Assembly (NCBI GenBank): GCA_938031185.1 | Contig: CALHGX010000020.1 | Location: forward strand, 1 to 64,000 | Direction of reading: 5' to 3' | DNA from: an uncultured bacterium | Lineage (GTDB): Bacteria > Verrucomicrobiota > Kiritimatiellia > CAIKKV01 > CALHGX01 | Length of the DNA: 64,000 bases | Shown here: piece after piece, positions 27,450-35,496 of the stretch | Layout: the number at the start of each line of letters is the position of its first letter | How positions within the stretch are numbered: position 1 is the first letter of the stretch | The notes under the pieces: model-generated | What the model saw: the letters and a program-made list of their open reading frames with translations, nothing else | Told to the model about the DNA's origin: nothing | The model's database searches: none | Translations under genes and position numbers: made by a program

Positions 27450-29921
27450 ATGCGGAACAGCACTAGATTCGCGCGGATTCCAACAGTTTTCCGCGGACTT
27501 TCGACCAGTTTCGGCCCTCTTGCGCCCTCAAGGATATTCTTTCTGGCCGCCGCCCTTCTCCTGCTCCTAAGCCTGCTGTTTCTTCCGCTGGACCACGAAT
27601 GGAGCAGCCGGGCGCGCATGGCGATGCGTTCGGCTGGCAGCGGATTCTGGATACAGGAGGCGCTTCGCATCGTCCGTCCTCTGGGCAAGGGGCTTGAGCT
27701 GACCGCTCTTGCCCTGCTGCTCGGCGGGATCAAGTATCGCCGTCGCGCCGCTCAAGCCTTGCTTGCCCTGCTTTTGAGCGCCGCATTCGTCTGGCCCATA
27801 AAGGTCGCCGTCAGCCGGCCGCGCCCCAATGGCGATGATCGGTTCTCCTTCCCCAGCGGCGACTCGGCTAGCATTGCCGCGTGGGCGGTGCCGTGGATGA
27901 TGCAATCCGCCCGCGCGGCCCCACCAGCCATCGGTTTGATCGCAGCGGTGTCCGCAGCAAGAACGCTTGATGGAAAACATTTTCCGGCGGACGTGATGGC
28001 CGGCGCGGCCCTTGGCTTGGCGGCCGGCGCGCTGGCCGCTTCATGGAAAGTCCGGGAGCGGCGCCTCCCGACAAGAAAAATCTGGCTTCTGGCCGCTTTT
28101 GCGTTGGTGCTGCTGCAACGAACGCTGCAGCTTCTACTGCAAAGCCGAAGCCCTCTGCTGCGCGATTTCCTCCTTGTCGTCGGTCCAGCCGCCTTGCTGC
28201 TGGGGTTGTCCGTCTTCATCCGTCCGGCGGCGCGCCGCTTTGTCCGCGCGACCCGCGATCCAGTCGTAACAAGCCGCGCCGCATACGGTGCGGTATTCCT
28301 CCTGTCTTTCCTAACGCTGGCCGCTTATTTCCTTGTGGCTGCCAGCTCGACCCTATGGGACCGAGACGAACCGCGCTTCGCCCGGGCCACGGTCGAAATG
28401 CTGCGTTCCGGCCAATACCTCTACCCAACGTTCAACGGCACGCTCCGCCCGGACAAACCCATTCTCGTCTACTGGCTGATGTCCCTCCCTATCCGATGGT
28501 TTGGGCAAACCGAACTGGCCTGCCGCTTCTTCGCCCCATTGGCCACTCTCGGAACTGGCTTGCTGACGGCGTTGCTCGGTCGCAGACTCATTGGCTCCTG
28601 GCTCGCCGGAGCGGCAGCCATGGGCCTGCTCATTTCCTCGCCGCTCATGGTGGTGAGCGGTACCGCCGCCACAACCGACGCTGTTCTGCTGTTCTTCGTA
28701 GCGGCAGCAGTCACCGCCTTTGCCATGACTTGTTCGGACGGATGGCGGCCAAGCCACGCTTTCCTGCTCGCCCTGTCGCTGGCGGGCGCGCTGCTGACGA
28801 AAGGCCCCGTTGGATTGATCCCCTTGCTGATCATGGGCGCCGTGCTGGCGCTCGCCCGCGCCCTACCCCAGCGCAAGACAGGCTTTCTGATCGGAACGAC
28901 GCTCGCCCTAATTGCCGCACTCGCGCTCTTTCTGGCTTGGGCCGTTCCTGCCAACCTCGCGACCGAAGGGCGCTTTTTCAATCTCGGCATCGGACGCCAT
29001 GTGGTTGCCCGCTCCCTCCGCCCCATGGAGGGACATGGGGGACGATTCTGGACAAGCCTGCCATACTACGTGCCGGTGGTGTGGCTGGCTTTCTTTCCGT
29101 GGACACTGTACTTGCCGGCCGCATGGTCCGCACTCGCCGGCCACCGCCTCGGACGGCCGGGCCTTACGCCTTTTCTCTGCGGATGGATGTTGGCGCCGCT
29201 GGCGCTGATGACCCTCGTCGCAACCAAGCTGCCGCACTATGTCTTGCCCGCATGGCCCGCGCTGGCACTCGCCGTGGCCGCGCTGCTGGAGGCCCATCGG
29301 CAGGGTGATCTCTCGGCGCGGGACCTCATCTGGATGCGCCGCGGGCTGTGGCTTTTCGTGCCGGCGGGGCTCTTGGTGGCCACCGCGCTGCTGATCGGTT
29401 CCTGGTTGGCGCCCATCCCGGGCGCGCGGGTCGCCGGCACCGGCATCGGCCTCCTCGTGCTGGCCATGACGTTGACCGTATGGCACGAGCACCGGCGGAG
29501 CCGCTGGTTCGCTGGCGCCGCCACGTTGTTCACCGGCATGCTGCTTCTCCAAATCGCCGTTTCGATGCACCTGCTGCCCGCGCTGGAACCCTTCAAGATA
29601 TCGCCCCGTTTGGCTCGCGCCGTGCGCGCCAAAACGCCTGCGTCCGTGCCCGTCAGCACCCGCAGTTATGGCGAGCCGAGCCTCAACTTCTACCTCGATC
29701 GCGGCCCGTTGGAGGTGCTACCATCCGACGAGGCCGTGGCGGCGTGGGCCCGGCGCCCCGGGCGTGGCGTGCTGATCATCCCTACCGGTCTGCTGCGGCA
29801 TCTTGAACGGCACTTTGGTTCATTCGGGCTGGAGCCTATCACTTCCGTTTACGGCTTCAACTACTCGCGGGGCGAATGGATCGAGATCGCCGCCATGCTG
29901 CGGAATCCAGAGGAACGATGA
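27450..29921 (+). CDS. PAP2-phosphatase / ArnT-type glycosyltransferase fusion
   Basis: Polytopic membrane protein of 823 residues. The N-terminal 230 residues are a PAP2 lipid-phosphatase core: KX6RP at K118-P126, PSGD at 135-138, and RX5HX3D at R171, H177, D181. The usual PSGH histidine is Asp. The rest is a GT39/ArnT-like transferase with the loop DRDEPRFA (about residue 305), many membrane helices and a soluble C-terminus. ArnT-type enzymes use undecaprenyl-phosphate-linked sugars, and PAP2 enzymes recycle undecaprenyl pyrophosphate, so the fusion may couple transfer with carrier recycling. No clear ribosome site precedes the ATG. It overlaps the next gene by ATGA. Confidence 0.85.
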   Translation: MRNSTRFARIPTVFRGLSTSFGPLAPSRIFFLAAALLLLLSLLFLPLDHEWSSRARMAMRSAGSGFWIQEALRIVRPLGKGLELTALALLLGGIKYRRRAAQALLALLLSAAFVWPIKVAVSRPRPNGDDRFSFPSGDSASIAAWAVPWMMQSARAAPPAIGLIAAVSAARTLDGKHFPADVMAGAALGLAAGALAASWKVRERRLPTRKIWLLAAFALVLLQRTLQLLLQSRSPLLRDFLLVVGPAALLLGLSVFIRPAARRFVRATRDPVVTSRAAYGAVFLLSFLTLAAYFLVAASSTLWDRDEPRFARATVEMLRSGQYLYPTFNGTLRPDKPILVYWLMSLPIRWFGQTELACRFFAPLATLGTGLLTALLGRRLIGSWLAGAAAMGLLISSPLMVVSGTAATTDAVLLFFVAAAVTAFAMTCSDGWRPSHAFLLALSLAGALLTKGPVGLIPLLIMGAVLALARALPQRKTGFLIGTTLALIAALALFLAWAVPANLATEGRFFNLGIGRHVVARSLRPMEGHGGRFWTSLPYYVPVVWLAFFPWTLYLPAAWSALAGHRLGRPGLTPFLCGWMLAPLALMTLVATKLPHYVLPAWPALALAVAALLEAHRQGDLSARDLIWMRRGLWLFVPAGLLVATALLIGSWLAPIPGARVAGTGIGLLVLAMTLTVWHEHRRSRWFAGAATLFTGMLLLQIAVSMHLLPALEPFKISPRLARAVRAKTPASVPVSTRSYGEPSLNFYLDRGPLEVLPSDEAVAAWARRPGRGVLIIPTGLLRHLERHFGSFGLEPITSVYGFNYSRGEWIEIAAMLRNPEER

Positions 29922-30700
29922 AAGACAACGGACCCCAAAAAAACGACTTCAGTCCAACTTCGCCGCCGCCCAGACTGTTCGACCGGCAGGACGCCGAAAC
30001 GATCGCGCTGGAAACCGAGGCGGCTGAGTCGCTGGGACGCGAGACGCACAAGTTCCTGCTCCTCGCGGTCGCTGTCGTGTGCTGCTTGGCCGCACTGCAT
30101 TTGACCCCCCTTCGCGAAACCGTGACGGATGTCCAGCATTGGAAAAACGCGCTGGATCGTTCCGGCCCCTGGGCACCGGCCGTCTTTTTCTTCGCCGCCG
30201 CCGTGCTGGTCGCCATCGGCGTGCCGCGCCTGTTTTTTTGCGGTGCGGGCGGCATGTTGTTCGGATTTAACGAGGGACTGGCGCTCTCGCATCTGGCGTC
30301 CGTGTGCGGATCTTACGCCGCTTTCGTGTTTGCCCGCTGGAGCGGTCGAACATGGGTCAGCAGGAAGGTGGCGCGAATGGAACGTCTTCGCGTACTACTT
30401 GAACATCATCCTTCCTCCCTTACCGTGTTCTTGGTTCGCCAGTTCCCGGTGGCGGGGCTGATCATGAACTTGATGCTAGCCATGACGCCGGTTCGGCATC
30501 GCCCCTTCCTGGTGGGAACCTTCTGGGGTCTGCTTCCCGCCGGCCTGGTCGTGACGCTGGTGGGCAGCGGCATCGGAAAGCACTCATTGGCGCATTCGCT
30601 CGGGCACGTCGCAGCGGCGCTCGCGTTGCTCGGCCTCCTGGCCGGAGGCGCGTGGGCATTGCGGCACCGCCTGACCCATCGCCCCCCTGCCGCCGCCTGA
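29918..30700 (+). CDS. TVP38/TMEM64 (VTT/DedA-like) membrane protein
   Basis: Integral membrane protein of 260 residues with a 45-residue acidic cytoplasmic N-terminus, then about six hydrophobic segments. The VTT core is visible as GVPRLFFCGAGGMLFGF, and FLVRQFPVAGLIMNLMLAMT follows. VTT/DedA proteins are linked to lipid scrambling and undecaprenyl-phosphate recycling, which suits its ATGA coupling to a PAP2-glycosyltransferase. It ends 35 bp before the end of the converging LptF/G gene. Confidence 0.83.
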   Translation: MKDNGPQKNDFSPTSPPPRLFDRQDAETIALETEAAESLGRETHKFLLLAVAVVCCLAALHLTPLRETVTDVQHWKNALDRSGPWAPAVFFFAAAVLVAIGVPRLFFCGAGGMLFGFNEGLALSHLASVCGSYAAFVFARWSGRTWVSRKVARMERLRVLLEHHPSSLTVFLVRQFPVAGLIMNLMLAMTPVRHRPFLVGTFWGLLPAGLVVTLVGSGIGKHSLAHSLGHVAAALALLGLLAGGAWALRHRLTHRPPAAA

Positions 30701-30735
30701 ACTTCCCGTGCCGTCGGTTGGTCCTGGTTCGGCGC

Positions 30736-31851
30736 TCATCTCAAGCGGACAAGCAGGCTGCCGCCCACGATCGCGAACAGCATGTTCGGCATCCATGCCG
30801 CCAGCCACGGCCAGAGCAGCTCTCGCTTGCCAAGCACCATGCCAAGCTGAACAAGAAAATAGAAGCCAAACAGCAGTGTCAAGGCGAACAAAACGCTGGC
30901 CAGTGCGCCCCAGCGCCGCGTGGTTGCCGCCGCCGGCAGGCTGAGCAGAACCATCACGAAACAGGACCAAGGCATCGCCAAGCGGGCCTGCAAATCCACC
31001 ATCCGCCGAGCCCGGTTCTGCCGCGATAGATTCGGCCGGTTCTTCAGGTATCGGTACATGTCCCACGAGGACAGGAAATCCATCTCCTGCAGTTCGTCCA
31101 GCAGGTCGCGCGGCGTCTCCGTCAGCTCAAGCCGTTCAACCGGCCTTTCTCCCGGGGGCGACATGCCGCCCAACGGTTCGCCCTGCGCGTCGTATTCCCG
31201 GACGCGAAAACCAACCAGCCACCATGTGCCGTCCAGCCACTGCGCCCAGTCCGCTTGCATCTCCCGCTCAAGCGAACCGTCCGGTCGGTCCTGCGTGATC
31301 TTCACGCCCGCCAGCCGCTCGGGATTTTCAGGATCGAACTCGTCAATCACCCAGTGCCGATGCGTTGCCGGGCTGTGAAAGACGTATCCCTCGATCACAC
31401 CCCGCGTCGGGCCACCGGACCTGGAAATCGCGCGCCGGTATTCCACCACCCATTTGGTGGCATGCGGTCCGATTGTTTCCTGCGCCACAAACGACGCGAT
31501 CGCCGCCACGCCCCCCACCGCAACCAAGGGAACCATCAGCCTTCGGAGACTCACCCCGCTAGCGCGCATGGCCGTCAACTCATTGTGACGCGCCAATTCC
31601 AGCAGCGTGAAAAGCGCGGCGAGCAGCAGGGCCACCGGCATGACCACAACCAGAAAGGGCACAAAACCGTTCACCGCGAACAGATAGTACAGGTAGAACA
31701 GCAGGGCCGTCGGCAGTGGGGTTTTTGCCTCGACAAAATCAGGGAAGCGATCGAACAAATCCAGCACAATGTACAGCAGGCAAAAACCCGCCACACAGTA
31801 GAACAGCGGGATCAGGTATTCGTTGAGGATGTGACGGTCTATAAGCTTCAT
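30736..31851 (-). CDS. LptF/LptG-family LPS export permease
   Basis: YjgP/YjgQ permease of 371 residues. It begins MKLIDRHILNEYLIPLFY and has three N-terminal membrane helices, a periplasmic beta-jellyroll (about 110-270) and three C-terminal helices. The cytoplasmic coupling-helix region ELARHNELTAMRASGVSLRR is typical. It is part of the ABC machine that extracts LPS from the inner membrane. It could be LptG or LptF; the partner is not adjacent. There is no strong ribosome site at the ATG. Confidence 0.9.
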   Translation of the reverse strand: MKLIDRHILNEYLIPLFYCVAGFCLLYIVLDLFDRFPDFVEAKTPLPTALLFYLYYLFAVNGFVPFLVVVMPVALLLAALFTLLELARHNELTAMRASGVSLRRLMVPLVAVGGVAAIASFVAQETIGPHATKWVVEYRRAISRSGGPTRGVIEGYVFHSPATHRHWVIDEFDPENPERLAGVKITQDRPDGSLEREMQADWAQWLDGTWWLVGFRVREYDAQGEPLGGMSPPGERPVERLELTETPRDLLDELQEMDFLSSWDMYRYLKNRPNLSRQNRARRMVDLQARLAMPWSCFVMVLLSLPAAATTRRWGALASVLFALTLLFGFYFLVQLGMVLGKRELLWPWLAAWMPNMLFAIVGGSLLVRLR

Positions 31852-31936
31852 GGCGCAATGAAGCCCACATTACGCCATGGCTTCCGGCCCGGTCAAGAAC
31901 GGCAACCCGCGCGTGATGGAGGCCGCGCCGTCCGCC

Positions 31937-32815
31937 TCAACCGCCGGTTTCTCCCGTTCCGGGAACCGCCGCCACCTCCCCTGCGAGATCCGCCTCATCC
32001 ATCCGCCGCGCGCCTTCAAGTATCAGACTCATGGTGCCAGCTTTGATCGTCGCGTCCCGCTCCGACGGCGAACCGCCCCGAAACCGAAACGACGCCCCCC
32101 CTTTGCGCAGCGCGCCGTAAACCCCTTCTTCTCCGGTCTTCTCTCCGCACACCGCATGGACGATGCGGCCGCCATCGAACGCCAGCGCGCTGATCAGCTC
32201 TTGCGCTTGATCCAGCACCTCCAGCGTGCCGGTCTTTCCCGCCGAATCAATCAACTGGATCACATCCGTCAACGCCAGAACGTCAAGACGGCCCGAGAAT
32301 CCGTCATCGGACCGCGCACGCCGAATAGCCTCTTCGGCCGCCCGGCGCATGTTCTCAAGCTCCTGACGCCGGTGCATGGTCTTGCGCACCGCGAAGCACA
32401 GCTCGCCCCCGTCGGTTAAGTCCAGGCGACTGACCGCCACTTCCACCGGCTGCATCAATCCATCGCGCCGGCGGCAGAACGCCTCCATGACGGCATGTCC
32501 TCCGCACTCCACCTGCTGCCGAATCCGGGCCAGAAGCGCCTCGCCGAGCCCCGGAATAATGTCCTCTATTGTCCGGCGCCGTAGCTCCATCCGTGAACAC
32601 CCTGTGATCTCCTCGGCACGGAGATTATGGTCCACCAGCCGCCCCTCGAAATCGGTAATGACCACGGCGTCGTATAGCCCATTTAACAGCCGTTCGTACA
32701 GATCGTCTCCCCTGGCCCTCTCCGGCGTTGGAGCAGTCGGCATTCGCACTTTCAAGTGTGGTGCGCTGCGGACGCGAAGCACGCTGCCCGGCGCTGCCTG
32801 GCCTTGTTGTTCCAT
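31937..32815 (-). CDS. PAS domain plus DUF4388 signalling protein
   Basis: Cytoplasmic protein of 292 residues. A PAS domain (about 40-150; YDAVVITDFEGRLVDHN) is followed by a short helical linker and a DUF4388 domain (about 175-280; FSGRLDVLALTDVIQLIDSAGKTG), a module seen with two-component, chemotaxis-like and polarity systems in delta-proteobacteria and PVC bacteria. There is no output domain. ATG at 32815 is chosen because a G-rich ribosome site (GGGGGG) lies 5 nt upstream; the longer frame begins with TTG. A candidate sigma-54 promoter lies about 90 bp upstream. Confidence 0.8.
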   Translation of the reverse strand: MEQQGQAAPGSVLRVRSAPHLKVRMPTAPTPERARGDDLYERLLNGLYDAVVITDFEGRLVDHNLRAEEITGCSRMELRRRTIEDIIPGLGEALLARIRQQVECGGHAVMEAFCRRRDGLMQPVEVAVSRLDLTDGGELCFAVRKTMHRRQELENMRRAAEEAIRRARSDDGFSGRLDVLALTDVIQLIDSAGKTGTLEVLDQAQELISALAFDGGRIVHAVCGEKTGEEGVYGALRKGGASFRFRGGSPSERDATIKAGTMSLILEGARRMDEADLAGEVAAVPGTGETGG

Positions 32816-32900
32816 GTATACCCCCCACAGCCTCAACTCATGGGATCAGAGGAACGACTTGCAAACAAACGACCGGAGATCCCGTTCTTTTGGATTCAAA

Positions 32901-32916
32901 AGCATATTACATGCCC
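32901..32916 (-). promoter_or_regulatory. Candidate sigma-54 promoter of the PAS-DUF4388 gene
   Basis: Minus-strand GGGCATGTAATATGCT: GG and GC 10 bp apart, GGCA kept, ATGCT at -12; the first T of the -24 block is G. The predicted start point is near 32890, about 75 nt before the ATG. It is the weakest of the six sigma-54 elements proposed here. Confidence 0.45.
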
Positions 32917-33037
32917 ACTGGCCTGCTGTCCACATGATACAATCAAAATGACGCCATCCCCCGATGTGCGGGCAAGACGGCCTCATCAACCGATTGTTTC
33001 CGCCCCTCCTTCCGCCGGATCAAAGCGCCGCCGTGTC

Positions 33038-33053
33038 TGGCATAAAACATGCT
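33038..33053 (+). promoter_or_regulatory. Candidate sigma-54 promoter of the HU-zinc ribbon gene
   Basis: TGGCATAAAACATGCT: TGGCA kept, GG and GC 10 bp apart, ATGCT at -12. The predicted start point is near 33064, about 40 nt before the ATG at 33105, with the ribosome site inside the leader. Confidence 0.5.
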
Positions 33054-33104
33054 ATGCGTACTTGCACAGGTTCTTTCACTTTTCGAGCAGAACGGAGAAC
33101 GATC

Positions 33105-33857
33105 ATGGAGCGAGGAATGACCAAACAACAACTGGTGGACGAATTGGCGAAGCAGGCTGGCATCAGCAAAGCGCGGTGCCTGAAGGTATTGGATGCTCTT
33201 GTGGAAACCGCCTGCCGAGAGGCCCCAAAGGGGTTCAACATCCCCGGCCTTTGTCATCTTGAGGTGGTGACAAGGAAAGGACGTATCGGCCGAAACCCGC
33301 GCACCGGCTCCAAACTGTGGATTGGTCCCCGCAAAGGCCTGAAGATCACACCGTTGAAGAAGGCTCGCGACAAAATCGCGCCATCCCACGAACACGTCGT
33401 GACGGTCATGGAAGAGGAATCCGCATCGGTACCGGCCTTCTCGCTCATCACCTTTTCTTGTACGGCCTGCGGCGTGGAAATCGAGGCATCAAGTGATCTG
33501 ATCGGCTCCAAGACCGCCTGTCCGGCATGCCAAGCACAAATCGTCGTTCCCGCCGAAACCTCTTCGGAACCCGCGTCGGTGCTGTTTCAATGCGCGGCAT
33601 GCAAGGCAGAAATCGAAGCGCCCGCTCATGCGATTGGTCAGCAGGTGCTATGTCCAGCCTGCGGCGCGCCGCTTCGCATCCCAACCCGTCAAACAGCGGA
33701 AACAGCCGCCACAAGCCTCGCTCAGAACTTCGATGGCGCCAGCAGCCGCACCATGCGTATCGAACTGCCGCCACAATCGGCCCCTGCCGCCCCCCCGCCG
33801 AGTGAGCGCAAGATTGTCATTCGGCGTTCCGCTTTGTCCGAATCCGCGGCAACTTGA
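33105..33857 (+). CDS. HU-family DNA-binding domain fused to two zinc ribbons
   Basis: Protein of 250 residues. Residues 5-95 are an HU fold with the arm motif GRNPRTGSK. Two near-identical zinc ribbons follow, with ligands C119/C122/C139/C142 and C163/C166/C183/C186. The C-terminus is low-complexity, proline-rich and basic (ERKIVIRRS). GGAG lies 7 nt before the ATG at 33105. The HU part would bend DNA; the ribbons may bind protein or RNA. It is divergent from the PAS-DUF4388 gene, with candidate sigma-54 promoters on both sides of the shared spacer. Confidence 0.85.
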   Translation: MERGMTKQQLVDELAKQAGISKARCLKVLDALVETACREAPKGFNIPGLCHLEVVTRKGRIGRNPRTGSKLWIGPRKGLKITPLKKARDKIAPSHEHVVTVMEEESASVPAFSLITFSCTACGVEIEASSDLIGSKTACPACQAQIVVPAETSSEPASVLFQCAACKAEIEAPAHAIGQQVLCPACGAPLRIPTRQTAETAATSLAQNFDGASSRTMRIELPPQSAPAAPPPSERKIVIRRSALSESAAT

Positions 33858-34062
33858 CCAGCGCAGTTTACCTCGCAGGCAGCGGCCGCGAAACGCTTCC
33901 TTTGGCCGCAGGTTCGCGCGTGGCCTGTGCTGCCGCCCTCTCAGGTACAAGCTTAAGGCCAACGCCCTCCGAATGGCTTCAGCCCGGCGCAACGGAAACG
34001 AGACGGAAAGACCGACGCGCCGTCCTAGCGTAGACGCTGCCTAGGAAACGCGCGGCCGACGC

Positions 34063-34539
34063 CTATCGAGATGCCGAAGACGATCCGAAGAGATGCCCCG
34101 GCCGCTGGCTCAAGACGAACGATGCGCCCGCGCCGTTCTCGACACCTTGCGGCGCACTCTGAAAAACTCGTTGCAACTCCTGCGCGGCCGGTGCGGCGTA
34201 CAACTTGACCAAGCCCACGTTCGCACTTGAGGTGAACACCACCACGAGCAGCAAATCGCCGCTCACTGCTCGAATAAAGATGCTCCGCCTCTCGCCTTGA
34301 TGGAACACCGCGCTGAACTCGTCTTCCCCCAACATTCGGGCCAGTTCCCGGCTGGCACCGAAGACGCCGGCACCTAACGCCGAAATAAGGAAGGGGTCTC
34401 GAGCGCCCGGCCCTTCCTGCGCCAGCACATACCCGCCGGAGTCGCACAAAAGGCATTCCTCCGCTTCGGCGCGCACCAGTAGATCAAGCAACACGCGCTT
34501 GACGGCTTTCAGGTCTTCCTCTCTTAGCGACGAATGCAC
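34063..34539 (-). CDS. mglB: Roadblock/LC7-domain protein, MglB-like
   Basis: Protein of 158 residues with one Roadblock/LC7 domain (about 10-125): AEECLLCDSGGYVLAQEG, a central ISALGAGVFGASRELARML helix, and FTSSANVGLVKLYAAPAAQEL. MglB proteins of this size act as GTPase-activating partners of MglA. The start is GTG at 34539 with AGGAG 8 nt upstream. It lies 60 bp behind mglA on the same strand. Identification as MglB rests on domain, size and neighbour. Confidence 0.78.
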   Translation of the reverse strand: MHSSLREEDLKAVKRVLLDLLVRAEAEECLLCDSGGYVLAQEGPGARDPFLISALGAGVFGASRELARMLGEDEFSAVFHQGERRSIFIRAVSGDLLLVVVFTSSANVGLVKLYAAPAAQELQRVFQSAPQGVENGAGASFVLSQRPGHLFGSSSASR

Positions 34540-34599
34540 CTCACACGCTCCTTTCGCACCGTTGGCCCCATGGCATCCCGGTTCGAGTTGCCCTTCTTT

Positions 34600-35235
34600 T
34601 CACACCAGCACCAGTTCCCTTTCCTTCGTTTCCCGCCGATTGTATGCCTTGACGAATCGGCTCAATACCATTCGCGCAATCATGTTCAGGCTCTCGAATA
34701 CCCCTTGCCCCTCCGTGGCCACCGCTTCATAACTTGGACGCCGCCCGCCCTCCTGCCGATTCAATAGGAACTCCATGTAATGAATAGGTGCAATGTTCGG
34801 CAAATCCCGTTTGTTGTACTGCAGCACATACGGAATCGTTTCGATTGAATCCCCTTGCAAAAGAAGGTTTTCCTTCAAATTCGCGAAACTCTCGACATTC
34901 TCCTGCATCTTCGACCACTGGCTGTCTGCCACAAAGACCACGCCATCCACCCCTCGCAACACCAAACGGCGCGTCAGGTTATACATGCTTTGTCCCGGTA
35001 CGGTGTAAACCTGAAAACGCGTCGTGTAGCCCTCAATCGCATCCGCCACCAAGGGCATAAAATCGAAAAAAAGCGTCCGATCCCCCGCCGTCGCCACCGA
35101 CGTCAAGTCGCCCCTTGCATCGGCCGATATCATGCGGTGCATGGTCTGAAGATTGGTTGTCTTGCCCCCCATGCCCGGTCCGTAGTACACAAGCTTCAGT
35201 TGAACTTGCCTGTTAGCAAAATTGACAAACGACAT
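34600..35235 (-). CDS. mglA: MglA-type Ras-like GTPase
   Basis: Small GTPase of 211 residues. The P-loop is GPGMGGKTTN, the switch II segment is TVPGQSMYNLTRRLVLRGVD and the base-specificity motif is NKRD. It starts MSFVNFANRQVQLKLVYYG as MglA proteins do. MglA-GTP sets cell polarity and controls gliding or type IV pili; in non-motile bacteria its role is less clear. A strong candidate sigma-54 promoter lies 73 bp upstream. Confidence 0.93.
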   Translation of the reverse strand: MSFVNFANRQVQLKLVYYGPGMGGKTTNLQTMHRMISADARGDLTSVATAGDRTLFFDFMPLVADAIEGYTTRFQVYTVPGQSMYNLTRRLVLRGVDGVVFVADSQWSKMQENVESFANLKENLLLQGDSIETIPYVLQYNKRDLPNIAPIHYMEFLLNRQEGGRRPSYEAVATEGQGVFESLNMIARMVLSRFVKAYNRRETKERELVLV

Positions 35236-35307
35236 GCCACACCTTTGAGAGAAAAACCAACGAACAACGGCTGCCTTCTTTCAATCAAAGTCTGTGCCTC
35301 TTCGTAG

Positions 35308-35323
35308 CAGTAATCGTGCCACG
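35308..35323 (-). promoter_or_regulatory. Candidate sigma-54 promoter of mglA-mglB
   Basis: Minus-strand TGGCACGATTACTGCT: complete -24 block TGGCACG, GG and GC 10 bp apart, CTGCT at -12. The predicted start point is near 35297, giving a leader of about 60 nt before mglA. Confidence 0.65.
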
Positions 35324-35424
35324 CCTGGCGGGCCACCCCCCGTCTTACTTCTGCCCTCAAATAGCCTACCCCATTGCGTGCCTGCTTCAGAGTCCTGCCT
35401 CATTCATTTCAAACCCAGCGACGT

Positions 35425-35440
35425 TGGCATGCATTCTGCT
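35425..35440 (+). promoter_or_regulatory. Candidate sigma-54 promoter of the HhH gene
   Basis: TGGCATGCATTCTGCT: six of seven -24 positions match, GG and GC are 10 bp apart, CTGCT at -12. The predicted start point is near 35451, about 46 nt before the ATG at 35497. It points away from the mglA promoter, making a divergent sigma-54 pair about 100 bp apart. A TTGACA at 35459-35464 has no matching -10. Confidence 0.55.
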
Positions 35441-35496
35441 TTCCTCTATCCTGCAATTTGACATTTGTTTTCATAAATAGAGAAAGGAACGTACTC

